A stretch of DNA of 64,000 nt from Rhizophagus irregularis (lineage: Eukaryota > Glomeromycota > Glomeromycetes > Glomerales > Glomeraceae): assembly GCF_026210795.1 (NCBI RefSeq), contig NC_089459.1, positions 2,542,001 to 2,606,000 of the forward strand, read 5' to 3'. This document shows positions 52,685-64,000 of the stretch, one piece after another. Below the pieces are notes generated by a model, which worked only from the letters and a program-made list of their open reading frames with translations, searched no databases and had not been told where the DNA came from. Numbering within the stretch: position 1 is the first letter of the stretch; every line of letters begins with the position of its first letter. Position numbers and translations under genes: made by a program.

Positions 52685-53298
52685 CTTTATCACAAAAAGT
52701 ATATAATAAACTTACTATACATCAAATAAAAGACTTAGAATTTCAATTAAATTAAATGGAAAAAGTAAAAAAACAAGGTAATTTTACTTTTTTTTAAATT
52801 CAAATTGATTTAATTTTTGTTTAATACAGTATTATTGTTTAATTTAAATTAAAATTGAATGATTTTTTAGAGTTTCTTTCAGATTAAATTGAATAGATTG
52901 CAATTTACAAACATTTTATATAGATATTTTATGCAAAAAATTTGCTTATATGGAATGTAATGGAATTTGAAAATTGATTAAAAATCATAATATACAAGTT
53001 AAAGGATTTTTTAATATGATTTTTCAATCCATGAATCTTTAAAGTAAAAATTCACAAAATACAATAATTATTAAAGCAAAAGATAATACTGCTTTATTAT
53101 CAAATTGCAGCAATGCAAAACAAACAAATTAGTGATACCAAAATAGCAATTGGATTATTTTTAATTATTCAGGCGTATTGGTAACTTGTATAAATACTTT
53201 AGTAAATATGAAAGTTTGTTTAACATATCAAACTTTATATGATAAATTAGAAAATATTACAAATAATCATCAGTTAGCATTCAAAAATATATATATAG
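52685..53298 (+). repeat. repeat A, copy 2, middle block
   Basis: Matches 1484-2423 of copy 1 but lacks the 1616-1944 MITE. It starts with the CTTT duplication and ends in ATATATAG (53291-53298), the target of the next MITE. Confidence 0.85.
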
Positions 53299-54156
53299 TA
53301 AAGATGCTGCCTGAAACTATTTTTTGATTTCCAAAACTAAAACTAAAATTAAAACTAAAAACTGCAATTTACTTAAAACTCTGAAACTATTCCAAAACTC
53401 CCAAAACTAATTCAAATTTCCAAAATTAATCTGAAACTCCCATACTGAAGAAATAAACCAGTTTTTAACATTTTTGCAATATTTTTTTAATAAAACATGA
53501 CAAAAATGTTTTTTTATAAAAATATTAACAAATGAACATTTTCGTAAATGTTATCTATTAAAATATTCAAAAAATATTGCAAAATATTTTTTCTATTAAA
53601 CTACTTAATAAAAGTGAAAAATATTTTTATATTAAATTTATTAATAAAAAATGTTTTTGCAACGTTTTCTATTAAAACAATTGAAAAAATATTATGAAAA
53701 ATATTTTTTACATTGAATTTATTAATAAAAAATGTTTTTGCAATATTTTTTATTAAAACAATTGAAAAATATTGCGAAAAATATTTTTATATGAATTTAT
53801 TAATAAAAAACAGGTTTGAAATACTTTTTACTTATTTTAAACTTTTAATAGAAATATTGGAAGAACATTTTTATTAAGTGATTTTTATATAAAAAAATAT
53901 TTTTTGCAAATGTTCTTATATGGTAAATGGTAATTATTGAAACTGATCAAACCCTAAATTTTACTAATTTCAGATTGGTTTTATTAGTTTCAGATTAGTT
54001 TTACTAGTTTTGGATTAACTTTACTAGTTTCAGATTAGTTTTACCAGTTTCAGATAGTTTTACCAATTTTACCAAATAAAAAAATTTCAGAAATAGTTTT
54101 ACAAAGTTTCAGTTTTGATAGTTTTAGAAATTATTAAATTTCAGGTAGTATCTTTA
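53299..54156. mobile_element. 858-bp MITE, TAAAGATGCTGCCTGAAA termini
   Basis: Ends TAAAGATGCTGCCTGAAA and the complement of TAAAGATACTACCTGAAA. The 8-bp duplication ATATATAG lies at 53291-53298; its right copy was later split by the pogo-like element (ATA at 54157-54159, TATATAG at 62968-62974). The interior is made of repeated ccaaaactaa/tagttttag and aaaaatattttttaaataaaac-like blocks, several pairing as inverted repeats. No coding. Confidence 0.78.
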
Positions 54157-54708
54157 ATACAGTCAACTCCCTCTATAGTCACTCCCGTTATAGTCACATT
54201 CTACTATATAGTCACACCAGTTGAATCTTCAAAACACTTTATTATTAAAAACTATCCTATATAGTCACAATCTATCTATAGTCACTATCACACCTATCCT
54301 CAAAAATCTTATATTAAAAAGAACCGTTTATAATCACAGTTATATAAAGAATATATTAAATAACTTGGCATCTAATAATCGTACAAAGATGTATCATAGC
54401 TTGTTAGAATCGTCTCACTGAGACGAATCGAATGGTGGTAGTTTTATCCTTTTCCTGTGCAAACAGTCTTATGACTTTATCTTTTATTTATATTTCAATA
54501 TCGAAGGTATGATCGAACAATATTACAAAAATAAGAAAATAAACTAATAAAAAATAAAAAGAGTAGCTTCACGACTCATACAAGTAAAGAAATCTGAACT
54601 AAAATAAAATTAAAGCAAAGAAAAACTAAACTATTACAGAATCGCATACCCCAACTTTACCCGAAGGCCAGTGTGAGTCAACTATCCAACATCCAAAAAT
54701 CCAGTCCG

Positions 54709-57700
54709 TTACCAGAAAAAAATCCTAAGAGGTTGAACTGTTAAGCGGCGCAGAAAATCCAAGTGCGAGATCCATGATCCACCCCGAATTATAGAAGAGG
54801 ATATCCAAGAAATCCAGGAATCCTGAGAGACTGACGCCAAAGGAGAGCTGTGTTGGTGTGGAGAAGTAGCAATAGGAGAAGAATTTGTAGATGGGCCATG
54901 TAATTTGGAAGCAGCCGAGATACCCTGCGACTCTTCCCAAGCATGGAAAAGAACATTCCGACACAGCCAAATTTCACCATATAATTCGACTTGGAAGTCA
55001 TTAAGAAGGGGAGAAATGATCTTGTATATAACAGAGAGAGGAAAGTGTTGATTCAAAAATGCCGTTAAATGCGCAGGCAACAATCCTCTAGTGAGCCAAA
55101 GACAGGATGGAGAAGGAGTTTCATAGTTCCAACAATCCAAAGCAAAGAATTCGGTATGAAAGGAAATATCCAAAGATTTCAAGGATAGGAGAGAAGATAA
55201 ACAAGAATCTCTAAATTTAATGACTGCAGAGCGGTGTGTTAAACAGGGATTTAAATCCGGTAAAATATAAGGACATGTCCAAAGATGATTCAAATCTTCA
55301 GGAGCAGAATTACACTGCGGACAGAGCCAGTCAGGAAAATATAAGTAAGGTTTGCGTTGTTGAAGAGTAGTTAAGGTAGGCAACATATCCAAAAGAAGTT
55401 TAATGCGGAAGATCCAAAATTCAGGACGACCATTCCTATGTGAAGCAAAACCTTTAATTTGTGAAAGGCAAAAATATATACCAGCCCAATCAAAAAGTGA
55501 AGGAGAACCAAGAGCAGTAAAACGCGCTAGTGAACAGAAAGATAGAAAAGCACGAGCATCTGCTATAGAGCGGAGAAAATGACGAATATTCACGTCAATA
55601 GGCAAAGAATTAAAAGTCAACAAGCATGGAGCATAACAAAATGCTGAAGGTAGAGCAATGGGTTGTGAAGACGAATGAGCATCTTTTGCCAGAGAATCCG
55701 CTTGGATATTATAAATATCATCGCTATGAGCAGGGACTTTAATCAAATCGACATTAAGATTGCGGTCCATGATAAGTTGTCGAATAGAAAGCCAAAGAAA
55801 ATGATTAGGTTCTCGGAGCAGCTTCGGTGAGAAAGGAGCATCAACAAACCGTGTCCATAGTGAAATTAATTGACTACAATCAGTATGAATAGAGATTGAA
55901 GAATCACGGGAAAGGGCGCTCAATCCTAATAAAACAGCAGAAATTTCAGAACGCAAAGCTGAAGGGAAGTAGGAAGGGAGATGCATAGAGGAAGATTCTA
56001 GGACAAATCCATCATCATCGAGAGCAATCCAAGCAGAAGTCATGGAAGAAGGCGAAGAATCATTGGTAGGATGGAACGAACCATCTGTGTACAAAGATTG
56101 CACAGAAAGCGGCAAGATATTATCTTCGATTCTGTCCTTAAAGGAAGGAGAAAGAGCAGGAGACGCGTTCGAAAGATGAACAAGAGCCAAGGAAGTGGCA
56201 TAACTCCATGAAGTAGATAGAGTAATGGGAAGGTAGGCCGCGAAAACTTTGGCATTTCTGGTAGGATAGCCCACAGTATCCGATAGAGTTACATTAAAAA
56301 AACATTTCTCGCTATTACAGCGTTGTCTGATGGCAGATTTCATGGATAAGGCGGGAATGTTAAGAGCACAACCGGGACAAGGGTCATAGGATCGTTCATC
56401 AGCCGACGTAGATACAGGAAGCCAATGAGACATAATAGCCGAGTTTTGTTTCTTATAAGTGATACACACACGACCAACAGATAAAGTTTGAGTAGCAGAG
56501 TCAAAATTAATAGCCCATTGAGGATAAAAAGAATAATCTTTAACAGTATGATCTAATAAACAAGGAGAAGCTAAAGTAAGAGAAGAATTAATAAAATATG
56601 AAGGTAAAAGTAAAGTAGAAGAGAAAGAAGAAAGAAAATTATTATTAATAAAGGTAAACCAATTAGGGATCCGTCCTTTACGACCAACGATACCAAGATA
56701 ACGAAGGTCAGGCCAATTCATAAGATAACGTACACAAGGAGAAACCAATTGAGCAAGCACAAATATATTCAAGTTTTTCCAAAGTTTCCAACTCGATCGA
56801 AAAATGGAATGAGGTAGAATAGATCGAAGTGGCAAAGCAGGTTGTAGATCATGCCTCGGAGGTCGGAAGGAAAGAGACCACGTGATATTCAAACGCGAAG
56901 AAAACAATAGCGAATTAAACAAAGTGTGCGTTCGCAAAGAAATGATCTGTGACCATGGTTCTAAGTTAATAGTAGTCGGGCAACTTTCAGCACCCAAATA
57001 TCCTTGAAGATAGGAGATAGCATAAAGGGCAAAATCTTTGAAATCAGGATGAGTGAAAATTTTTTGCCAAGATGCTATATGGGAAGAAAGAAAGCGATAA
57101 AAAGCATTCTGAATCGAAAAGGGAAGTTTGAGAAATAACAAGGGCAACGGAGTAGTCGTAGCAAGACCAGCTTTTCTTCGAAGTACTGAAAACAGAGGCT
57201 TGACAATTGATTGAATAGTACTTTCAGAGAAAAGGGTAGTTTGAAGACGAAATTCCAATCGCGGAAGAAGGACAGCATTATAGAGATAGGCCACATGTTG
57301 TGCTAATAATTTCTTCGGTCCCAGGAGAGCAGCCATATCTTTAACCATGGAGCGCGCTTGTTTGAGAACAAAATCAGAAGAGGCGGATAAAGAAAACCAA
57401 ACACCTAAAAAGCGAAATGAAGTATTAAGAGATAAAGAAGAAAGGGAAAGAGAAGTATCGGAAACTAAAGAAGAGGGTAAAAGTTCAAAAATAATTTTTG
57501 AAGAAGGCGAAGAGGATGAAAGAAGGACATATTTTGCTGAATTGGCTTGAACATTATTTAAAGTATAAAATTCAGCAGTAATAGAAAGACGATCTTCTAT
57601 TCTGGACTTTGAAGAGGCAATAAGTGTAGAATCATCCATAAACGTTAAATGTGAAATTGGTAAGGAATGTTATTCAAATTCAAGTGGAGAATAATTTAAA

Positions 57701-60087
57701 AGAGCTGAAGATTTTAAATTAAAAGGATCTCGTGCTTCTTGATTCAATACAGTAAGTAAAGGATCCAAATAAATAACCCAAAGAAGAGGGGAAATGATTT
57801 CTCCTTGATCGATACCAACACGTACTCTATAAGTAGCTATATCGCCATGACAAGTAATAATCTTATTATTTCGTCGTGTAAAAAGATTCAAAATAAATCG
57901 CACCAAAAGTGCAGGGATATGTAATCTATCTAAAGCTAATTTGAGCATATTTAAATCCATAGAATCAAAAGCTTTAGAGATATCTTGAGAAACGATCCAT
58001 AGTTCCTGATCATCAGTAGAGTCATGCTTATGTTGATGGATAATCGCATCAAGCATTTTGATAGGGACATCAGTAGAACCACCAGGTAAACCAGCAAAGT
58101 TACCACCTTGGAGAACTTTATTATCAGCAAGAATGTTGGAGAGACGATTCGTGACGACTTTAACTACACATTTTCGAACCGTTTCCAAAAGAGTAATAGG
58201 TCGAGTGTTCTTAAGTTGAGCATCAAATTCGTGAGGTTTAGGAATAGGATAAACCACAGCTTCACGCCAGTCAGCAGGAATATCACCGCGAGAAAGGCAG
58301 GTATTGGCCAGTAAAAGAGAGAAATCCAAGGCTTCACCGGACAGATGTTTAATCATCTCATAAGAAATTTTTGAAGGGCCGGAAGCTTTGTTATTTGGCA
58401 TGGAGGAAGTCACAGTAGACCATTCATGTAGCGAAATAGGCGCCAAAACAGGATCATATAGTGAAGCAGACACATTAGCAAGGGGAGTGTAAGCTTGTTG
58501 CCATCGGGCGGAAAATGAAGTGATGGAAGAATAGCGGACCAACGGGGGAGAAACAATCGATTGAAAATGAGAAATAGCAGCTTGTTTAATGTCCGAAGGA
58601 TCCGTTAATAAAGTAGGAGTTGAGTCCAAAACGACCAGAACACGGTCAAGAACAATTGAACGTTTTTCTACTGATAAGGCAGAATCTATAAAGGTGCCCA
58701 GCGAGTTCGAAAAGTGTTCGTCACGTAGTGCAGTATAATATTCCACTGAGTCCGTAAGGTGTTGGGCGAATTTAGTAGATAAAAAGGCAGAAACTAAATT
58801 CTTCTGTGATCGTAAAAACGATTTAAATACTGATGCAGGGTTTGTAGAATAGGTAGGGACTGAGTAATCAGGGAGTAAGGATGCAAGATTATCAAGATGG
58901 GAGGGCAAAGCGGCAGTCATTTGCGCAATCTGAGTAGGCCGATTAGAATGTCGAGTAGTAAGGCGATATAAGAATCGATCTAAAAACTTGTTAATAGCAA
59001 TAAGTTTAGTTAAATCAGGAGAGTACGAATGTCGGTGTGTATTGGAGACTTTATGAAAGGGTAAAGTTTCAATTGCAGCACTAATTATGGCAGCTTTCAA
59101 AGCATGCCACATACGATCAAGAGAAAGAGAGGAGAAATCAAAATTAGGGTGATATTGTCTATCTAAATAAACTCCAAGAGAATCATCCACTTCAGCAGTA
59201 AAATTATTCCATTGTTCAGTTGAAGTGGAAGTATAAGAGAAAATAGTACGCATTTCTTTTTTCTGTTTGAGTCGAGATTTAGCCAAGATAGCCAGGCAAG
59301 AACTGAAGTCAAAAACAGTTGTAAGCACTTTATGATCGGTAAAAGGACGATCAAGGAGACCCGGGCAAGTAATCACTTGTGAAAAAAGACCAGGAGCAGG
59401 AAAACCAGGTGAAGACCAGATATAATCCAGTCTCGAAGATCCGTTATCATAAAAGAAGGTCGGATCAGGACCATTTGTAGAGGAGTGAGCTTGATGATCG
59501 GTAAAAAACTGAGAAGAAAGCAAGCGAAGAAGCTTAAAATGATTAGGTGAATAATTAGAATGAGCGATTATATCAGCATTGAAGTCGCCAAGAATAATTA
59601 CAAAATAATTATTAGCACGGGCGTAATCGAGCCAAGAAAGAAGTTTGGCAATAAGATCATTGCAAATAGATTGATGAACAGAACCAGAAGGGGGATAATA
59701 TACAGAAATAATAGAAAGTTTTGTTTGATGAAAAAACAAATCTAATTTAAGAAGTCGACCATTCCAAGGATCAATTGTTTGAACATGTTTATGAAGGGGA
59801 TTACGTAACAAAATACCAACACCATCATGAGGGCGAGAAGAAGAAGATGAACAAGCCCAATAAGACTTAAAGTGATGTTGGGAGTGTTCATTTTTAAAAA
59901 TAAATTTAGCATTTGAAGGGGAAAGACGCGTATCATTAATAGATAAAGCACCAAAAGAGGAGTGAAGAAAAAAATTAAGCAAATGTTGTTGTCGAACTGA
60001 TGAACATAAACCATTAACATTTAATTGACCAAATTTAATAAGGGGAGAGGGGTGAGGAGAAAAATTATGTTTATTGTTGTCCGTCAT
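54709..60087 (-). pseudogene. LINE 2 ORF2, one stop codon from intact
   Basis: A 1,792-codon frame interrupted only by TAA at 57667-57669, ten codons before the RT active site. Endonuclease: GQLNVNGLCSS, INDTRLSP, ILGDFNADI, SRLDYIWSS and TDHKVLTT. RT: RPITLLETVRKC, GLPGGSTDVPI, SQDISKAFDSMDL, RVRVGIDQGEIISPLLW and FMDDSTLIASS (catalytic D-D). RNase H: LYTDGSFHP, LRSEISAVLLGL, IHTDCSQLIS and VPAHSDDIYNIQADSLAKDA. Zinc element C-P-Q-C-x8-H-x3-C near 55290-55340. The start ATG at 60087 (MTDNNKHNFSP) is 62 bp after ORF1. This enzyme nicks DNA and reverse transcribes the LINE RNA at the target. Confidence 0.9.
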
Positions 60088-60148
60088 TATTACACACTGA
60101 TAAATCGGTAATAAAGAAGGGGGAGAAAAAAAAAAAAAAAAGGAACAA

Positions 60149-62165
60149 TTATTGATTAGCTTGGCCTTGTTGCCGAGCTAAGATGAGGTTGTTTTGTTGG
60201 ATTCCTTCTTTAATCGAGCCAGCTAAAGAGGCAACAGTATCGGAAAGAGAGGAGAGACGCTGTTCCATATCAATAGGGGAGGAAGGAGCGACGTTGGAAG
60301 GTGGAATGGGAGCAAAATGAGGAATCGGGGAAAAACCACTTGTTGATTGCAAAGGGGGAGAATTAACATCAACGAGGATATTATTATCAGTTCGATTCAC
60401 TGTATCATCCCATCCTTGCATAGAGGAAGGGATGTAGGAAGGAGGTTTAGTGACAAAAGGACCAGGAATAGGAGTACGAGCAGCCATAACAGATTCCAAA
60501 TTAGTGATGCGGCTGTTCATAGAAGCAAATTGTGTGGTAAGAAGGGCTAATTCTTCAACTACTTTTTCAAGAGCAGCACCAATAGATTTCCAATCAGTAA
60601 GCACAGTAGGAGGAGCGGGGTATGTAACATCCATGCCACCGTCGGAGATAGTGATCGAGTTCATTTGCATCAGGAATACGACGACGTTGATTATTATTAT
60701 TGTTGTTAAGATTGTCACGATTCCATGGTTGATGTTGAGAACGAGAACGAGATTGTTGTCGGTTATTAGGTCTGGATTTAGAGCGATGGCGAGAAGCATT
60801 GGTACGGCTTTGTCTATCATTGTTGTTATCAGGGCGGGCAAAACGGTTATGTCGCTTAGCGGGATGAGAAGGAGGTAAATGCTTGTTATATAAAGCACGT
60901 AATTTATCATTAGATTGCCAAGGGTGAGAAGAGCGATTAGGTCTAGATGAAGAACCACATCGATCAGGGTTACAATTAGGGTGACCACATCGATGACAAA
61001 GAGAAGTGACTTCATCTGGAGAATGCCAGGTAAGGCCAACTTTCTTAAGGGCACATGAAATAGATTTAGCATTTTCCATAGCAGTTTCAGAGGCAAAATG
61101 GCAATAGGCGTAGGGTTTGGGATTGTAAGAATTCATAGAGAAGGGAACGTTGATAGATTTAACGGAAATTTCATCGGCAATTTCAGTAAGATCGACCGCT
61201 ATAGTACCACGCGGAAGACCGGCAAGTAAAGCAACATAAGCGCGTCTTTCAGCGTGTTGGTCAGGAGAGAAAGTAGCGGGGCAGATACGCAAACAATGTC
61301 CTTCACAAAGGATGCCCCAGGTAGAGTCGAGGTTCTGTAAAGCACCAGTAGATTCAAAGGTAATGTATGCAGTACGATAAAGTTTAGATAAACGGGTATG
61401 GCAACGAGTAATATTGCCGTAACGAGAAAAGGTACCACGCGAGCGTCAGTTAGAAAAAGGGGGATATCAGTAACCACCAGGGTACGCGCGTGTTCATCAG
61501 CTTATAGCCTGGGGGTGTCATGCATGCATTAAATGCCAAACAAAGAATCCATATAGGAGGCTGTGGCGTTATCAAGATCTTCCTTTTTTCGGAAGTGGAC
61601 GATGATCCTCTTCAAATCGTTGGATCCACTACACGTGGCACGACTACCATAAGAGGAGAACAAAGAAGTTGTCGATCAACCGCGTCGCACGCGTCGCGGT
61701 TCGAAGCGAAGTGATTCCAAAAGCCATCGACGTCATTAGGAGCAGCCGAGGCGTAGAAAAGTGTAGGTTGAGATTGTACTGCAGCTTGGGACGCGTCCGG
61801 AGAGGCAGCACGTTCAGGGAAAGAGACTGCAGGAGTAATTTCAGGGCTTTTGCCTTTATCGTTGTTGTTAGCAGGGGGCATGTTGCGAAGCTTCGAGAGG
61901 AGGTATCGGGTTGAGAAGGTATCTCAGCGGAAGTTGTCTCAACAGGGCCAGGAGGCGTGAGAGGTTTATCAACATCCATGACAGAGTCATCAGCACTGAC
62001 TCTGGTACGTTTATTAGTAGAGGTGGTCAAAGGTGGAGTGTTCGAAGGGCCAGACATAGAGGAACCTTGACCAGAAACGTTGCCAGTTGGAGAACTAGAG
62101 GCAGGACGTTTAGATGTAGTATCTTTGTTAGACTGGTTATTTTTCTTTTTGTTATCTTTACCCAT
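60149..62165 (-). pseudogene. LINE 2 ORF1 (RRM-like, CCHC knuckle)
   Basis: Starts at 62165 (MGKDNKKKNNQSNKD), Ser/Thr/Pro-rich head with a DDSVMDVDKP acidic patch. An RRM-like part, TLVVTDIPLFLTDARV, is near 61430-61490. A second domain has RRAYVALLAGLPRGTIAVDLTEIADE and YAYCHFASETAMENAKSI. The knuckle C-H-R-C-G-H-P-N-C-x4-C is near 60960-61000. An Arg/Ser/Asn-rich stretch follows, then a helical C-terminus (LEKVVEELALLTTQFASMNSRITNLESVM) that would trimerise. Shifts near 61890, 61610, 61440, 61200 and 60640 break it. It would coat the LINE RNA. Confidence 0.75.
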
Positions 62166-62304
62166 TTGTAAAGTGTTGTAGTAGTTATCTAAAATAAAGA
62201 AATTATAAAGAAAAAGTAATAAAAAACTCCGAAAAAATTTTTTATTTTTTCGTAAATATTGTCAAGTGAGCAGAACGGGAGAGAGTTCAGTTTTATCCTT
62301 TTCC

Positions 62305-62820
62305 GATCACTGACCGACGAGTTATTCAACAAAATGTTAAACATCGGCATTATAATATTTTTTGATTTACGTTTACTGCGCCATTTAACATTTTGCTAGA
62401 TTTCTCGGTACCTAGTGATTGTAAAAAGACGATTTATAGCTCGTTGGAATCGCCTCATCGAGACGAATCGAATGGTGGTAAGCTCATCTCTTTGTGATCA
62501 ATATTGACGGAGTTATTACTTAAAAACCATTTAATATTTTTTAATTTCGGAAATTGATCTAGTGATTGGATTTCGATGTATCTTATACCATTAGATTCGT
62601 CTCATCAAGACGAATCGAATGGTAGTAAGATCGTCTTTCTAGGATCAATATTGGCAGAGTTATTACACAAAACCATTAATATTTTTTTAATTTCGGAAAT
62701 TAATCTAGTGATTGGATTTCGACGTATTTTATACCATTAGAACCGTCTCATCAAGACGAATCGAATGGCGGTAAGATCATCTCTCTACGATTAATATTGG
62801 CGAAGTTACGATACAATAAA
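62305..62820 (+). repeat. ~150-bp tandem array with CGTCTCAT..GAGACGAATCGAATGG
   Basis: Three consecutive units, centred at about 62455, 62598 and 62748, plus a fourth on the far side of the LINE at 54365-54439. Each has a palindromic core (cgtctcatcaagacg type), tcgaatggyggtaag, a tcaatattggcagagttat block and ttaatttcggaaattgatctagtgattgg. The same core is found in the unrelated foldback at 8057-9025. Confidence 0.8.
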
Positions 62821-62969
62821 GTTTTAAGTATAATTCTGGCTAAAATTATGTTAATTTTTAGCCGGAATTATGATATACAAATATAAGAAATTTTTATATA
62901 GTCACATCTCTTTATAATCACCAAATATGGACTGTCCCAAATGTGTGACTATAAAGAGAGTTGACTGTA

Positions 62970-63078
62970 TATAGATAAGTAAGTTAAAACAAATTTATAT
63001 TTTTTTGTATAGATGCTATTGATTGCTACTAAAATAATTATTATATATAATTTATTTAGCATAATAAACTTATAATAG
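62970..63078 (+). repeat. repeat A, copy 2, right block
   Basis: Matches 2424-2531 of copy 1 (aagttaaaacaaatttatat ... aacttataatag), completing the second copy after the two large insertions. Confidence 0.85.
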
Positions 63079-64000
63079 ATAATAATGTATTTTTCTGAAA
63101 AAAAAAATCTGAATTTTTTAAAATTCTACATTTCTGAAATAAAAAATTTACTACTATTGAGAATTACCTTTTTAGGTTGATCTGTGACTTGTGTTTAAAC
63201 TATAATTATGTATTTTTTCAAAAGAATATTCTGAATTTTACATTTCAAAAATTTACACCTGAGATTATTTTTTTTTTTTCTGCAGCGCATTTGCAGTTTT
63301 ATTAAAGTAAAAAATAAAGAAAATATATAAAAATTTGAGTGTAACAAATTAAGATCTACAAAGTAAAATTCCCTAATAACTACTCTAATATAATTAAACT
63401 ACAAACCACTCGTCATATCGGTAGTATCTTTAGTAACAGGTCATCTTAGCCATAAAGGTCCTATCTTCAATGTCTGGTGATCACAGGACCCAAGTGATTA
63501 TCTTTTTAACTATAACGTGTTAGATAATAAATCAACTATAAATTTTTATCAAATATTTCATAAAAAAATACTGTATATTATATAATAACAAGAAAAATGT
63601 CAGTTATTTTATAAGAATCTGATATTATATATAATAACTAATAAGAGAATGATTAAAAAATAATTAATATTTTTTCAATTAAATTTTTTTTGTAAAACTA
63701 TTATTAATGCAAGTAATTTGATAATTTAATCGTTCAAAAAATAGATCGTAAGAAAAGATAATAATATTTGGAGAAATATAACAAAATGAAATAACAAATT
63801 AACTTTTTTAATATTTTAAAGCATATTAAAATAACAAATTTAACAATTTTATCCATTGTTTATAAATCAAATAATACTTAAATAAATTAAATAAACAATA
63901 AGAACATGAGTTTTTACAAGCAAAGAATCAAAGAATTAAAATAATTTTAGATTATAGAAAAACCCTTGATGTTCCAAGTCAAAATAGAATAGCTTGAGAA
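63079..64000. other. AT-rich stretch without a recognised feature
   Basis: Homopolymer-rich DNA. A slightly less AT-rich patch at 63395-63500 (cactcgtcatatcgg ... tctggtgatcacaggaccc) could be a relic of a gene or transposon, but no frame longer than about 30 codons runs through it. Confidence 0.55.

Larger units (their letters stand above)
54456..62288 (-). mobile_element. non-LTR retrotransposon (LINE 2), minus strand
   Basis: 7,833 bp flanked by a 16-bp duplication AGTTTTATCCTTTTCC (54440-54455, 62289-62304). ORF1 is broken; ORF2 is almost intact. The 3' end carries aaagataaag as in LINE 1 but ends in tgtttgcaca, without poly(A). It is a related but clearly distinct family from LINE 1. 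Confidence 0.92.
54160..62967. mobile_element. pogo-like non-autonomous element carrying a LINE
   Basis: Termini CAGTCAACTCCCTCTATAG and the complement of CAGTCAACTCTCTTTATAG, with the TA target duplicated (54158-54159, 62968-62969). Without the LINE it is about 0.96 kb and non-coding. The subterminal part has repeated tatagtcaca words; the right part has a tandem array (62305-62820). The ends resemble the Tigger element at 2566. Confidence 0.82.

Noticed and set aside
57347-57550. Plus-strand ORFs over LINE 2 (57347, 58108, 59560, 60347, 60450, 61520, 61669, 61911)
   Set aside because: Antisense shadows of the minus-strand LINE ORFs.
62305-62820. CRISPR-like repeat array
   Set aside because: Repeat and spacer parts are both conserved, units are ~150 bp, only three to four units, eukaryotic context: an ordinary tandem repeat inside a transposon.

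Overview
The window looks like a repeat-rich piece of nuclear DNA from an arbuscular mycorrhizal fungus (Glomeromycotina, Rhizophagus-like). This rests on its extreme AT content, short spliceosomal introns, a Tigger/pogo relic with a Y-N-M-D-E-T-G-L-F-Y motif, fungal-type LINEs with RNase H, and TGTAATAACC-type gypsy LTRs. The species call is inference. I see no convincing host gene, rRNA, tRNA or CRISPR. Almost everything is transposons nested inside transposons.

Layout. 1-2565: AT-rich DNA with repeat A copy 1, which carries its own MITE (1616-1944). 2566-4307: 5'-truncated Tigger/pogo element. 4359-18230: decayed Ty3/gypsy element broken by four insertions: a hAT-like MITE with a nested foldback (7634-9132), a 5-kb DNA transposon with a 7-exon transposase (10638-15608), and two MITEs (15654-15875, 16714-17005). 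18231-20290: LINE ORF1-like debris. 20291-63078: repeat A copy 2, exploded by insertions. Its first break holds a DDE transposon (20571-52684). That transposon's gene is split by a Polinton/Maverick (23771-51008). The Polinton in turn was hit by a LINE (31043-39210), a hAT (46824-50559, inside its right terminal repeat) and a MITE (30054-30298). The second break in repeat A holds a MITE (53299-54156) whose target duplication was later split by a pogo-like element (54160-62967), which was itself hit by an antisense LINE (54456-62288). 63079-64000 is AT-rich with nothing recognisable.

The Polinton is the most interesting object. Without its insertions it is about 15.1 kb with ~490-bp terminal inverted repeats. 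In order it carries a D5-like SF3 helicase, a family-B DNA polymerase with an OTU-like N-terminal region, several small proteins (one a 53-aa single-membrane-span ORF), an F-box-like protein, a protein with two N-P-x-T-G-R-type repeats, an HerA/FtsK-like packaging ATPase, a Gag-like plus retropepsin-like gene, a chromodomain integrase, a zinc-ribbon protein and an acidic protein. A TTGAAGAT-type motif lies 17-62 bp upstream of seven genes and looks like a shared promoter. No jelly-roll capsid or adenovirus-type protease is evident; the Gag-protease gene occupies the place where a particle-forming module is expected.

Most genes are broken. Many nonsense codons look like C-to-T changes (CGA to TGA, CAA/CAG to TAA/TAG), which fits deamination of methylated cytosine in silenced repeats.
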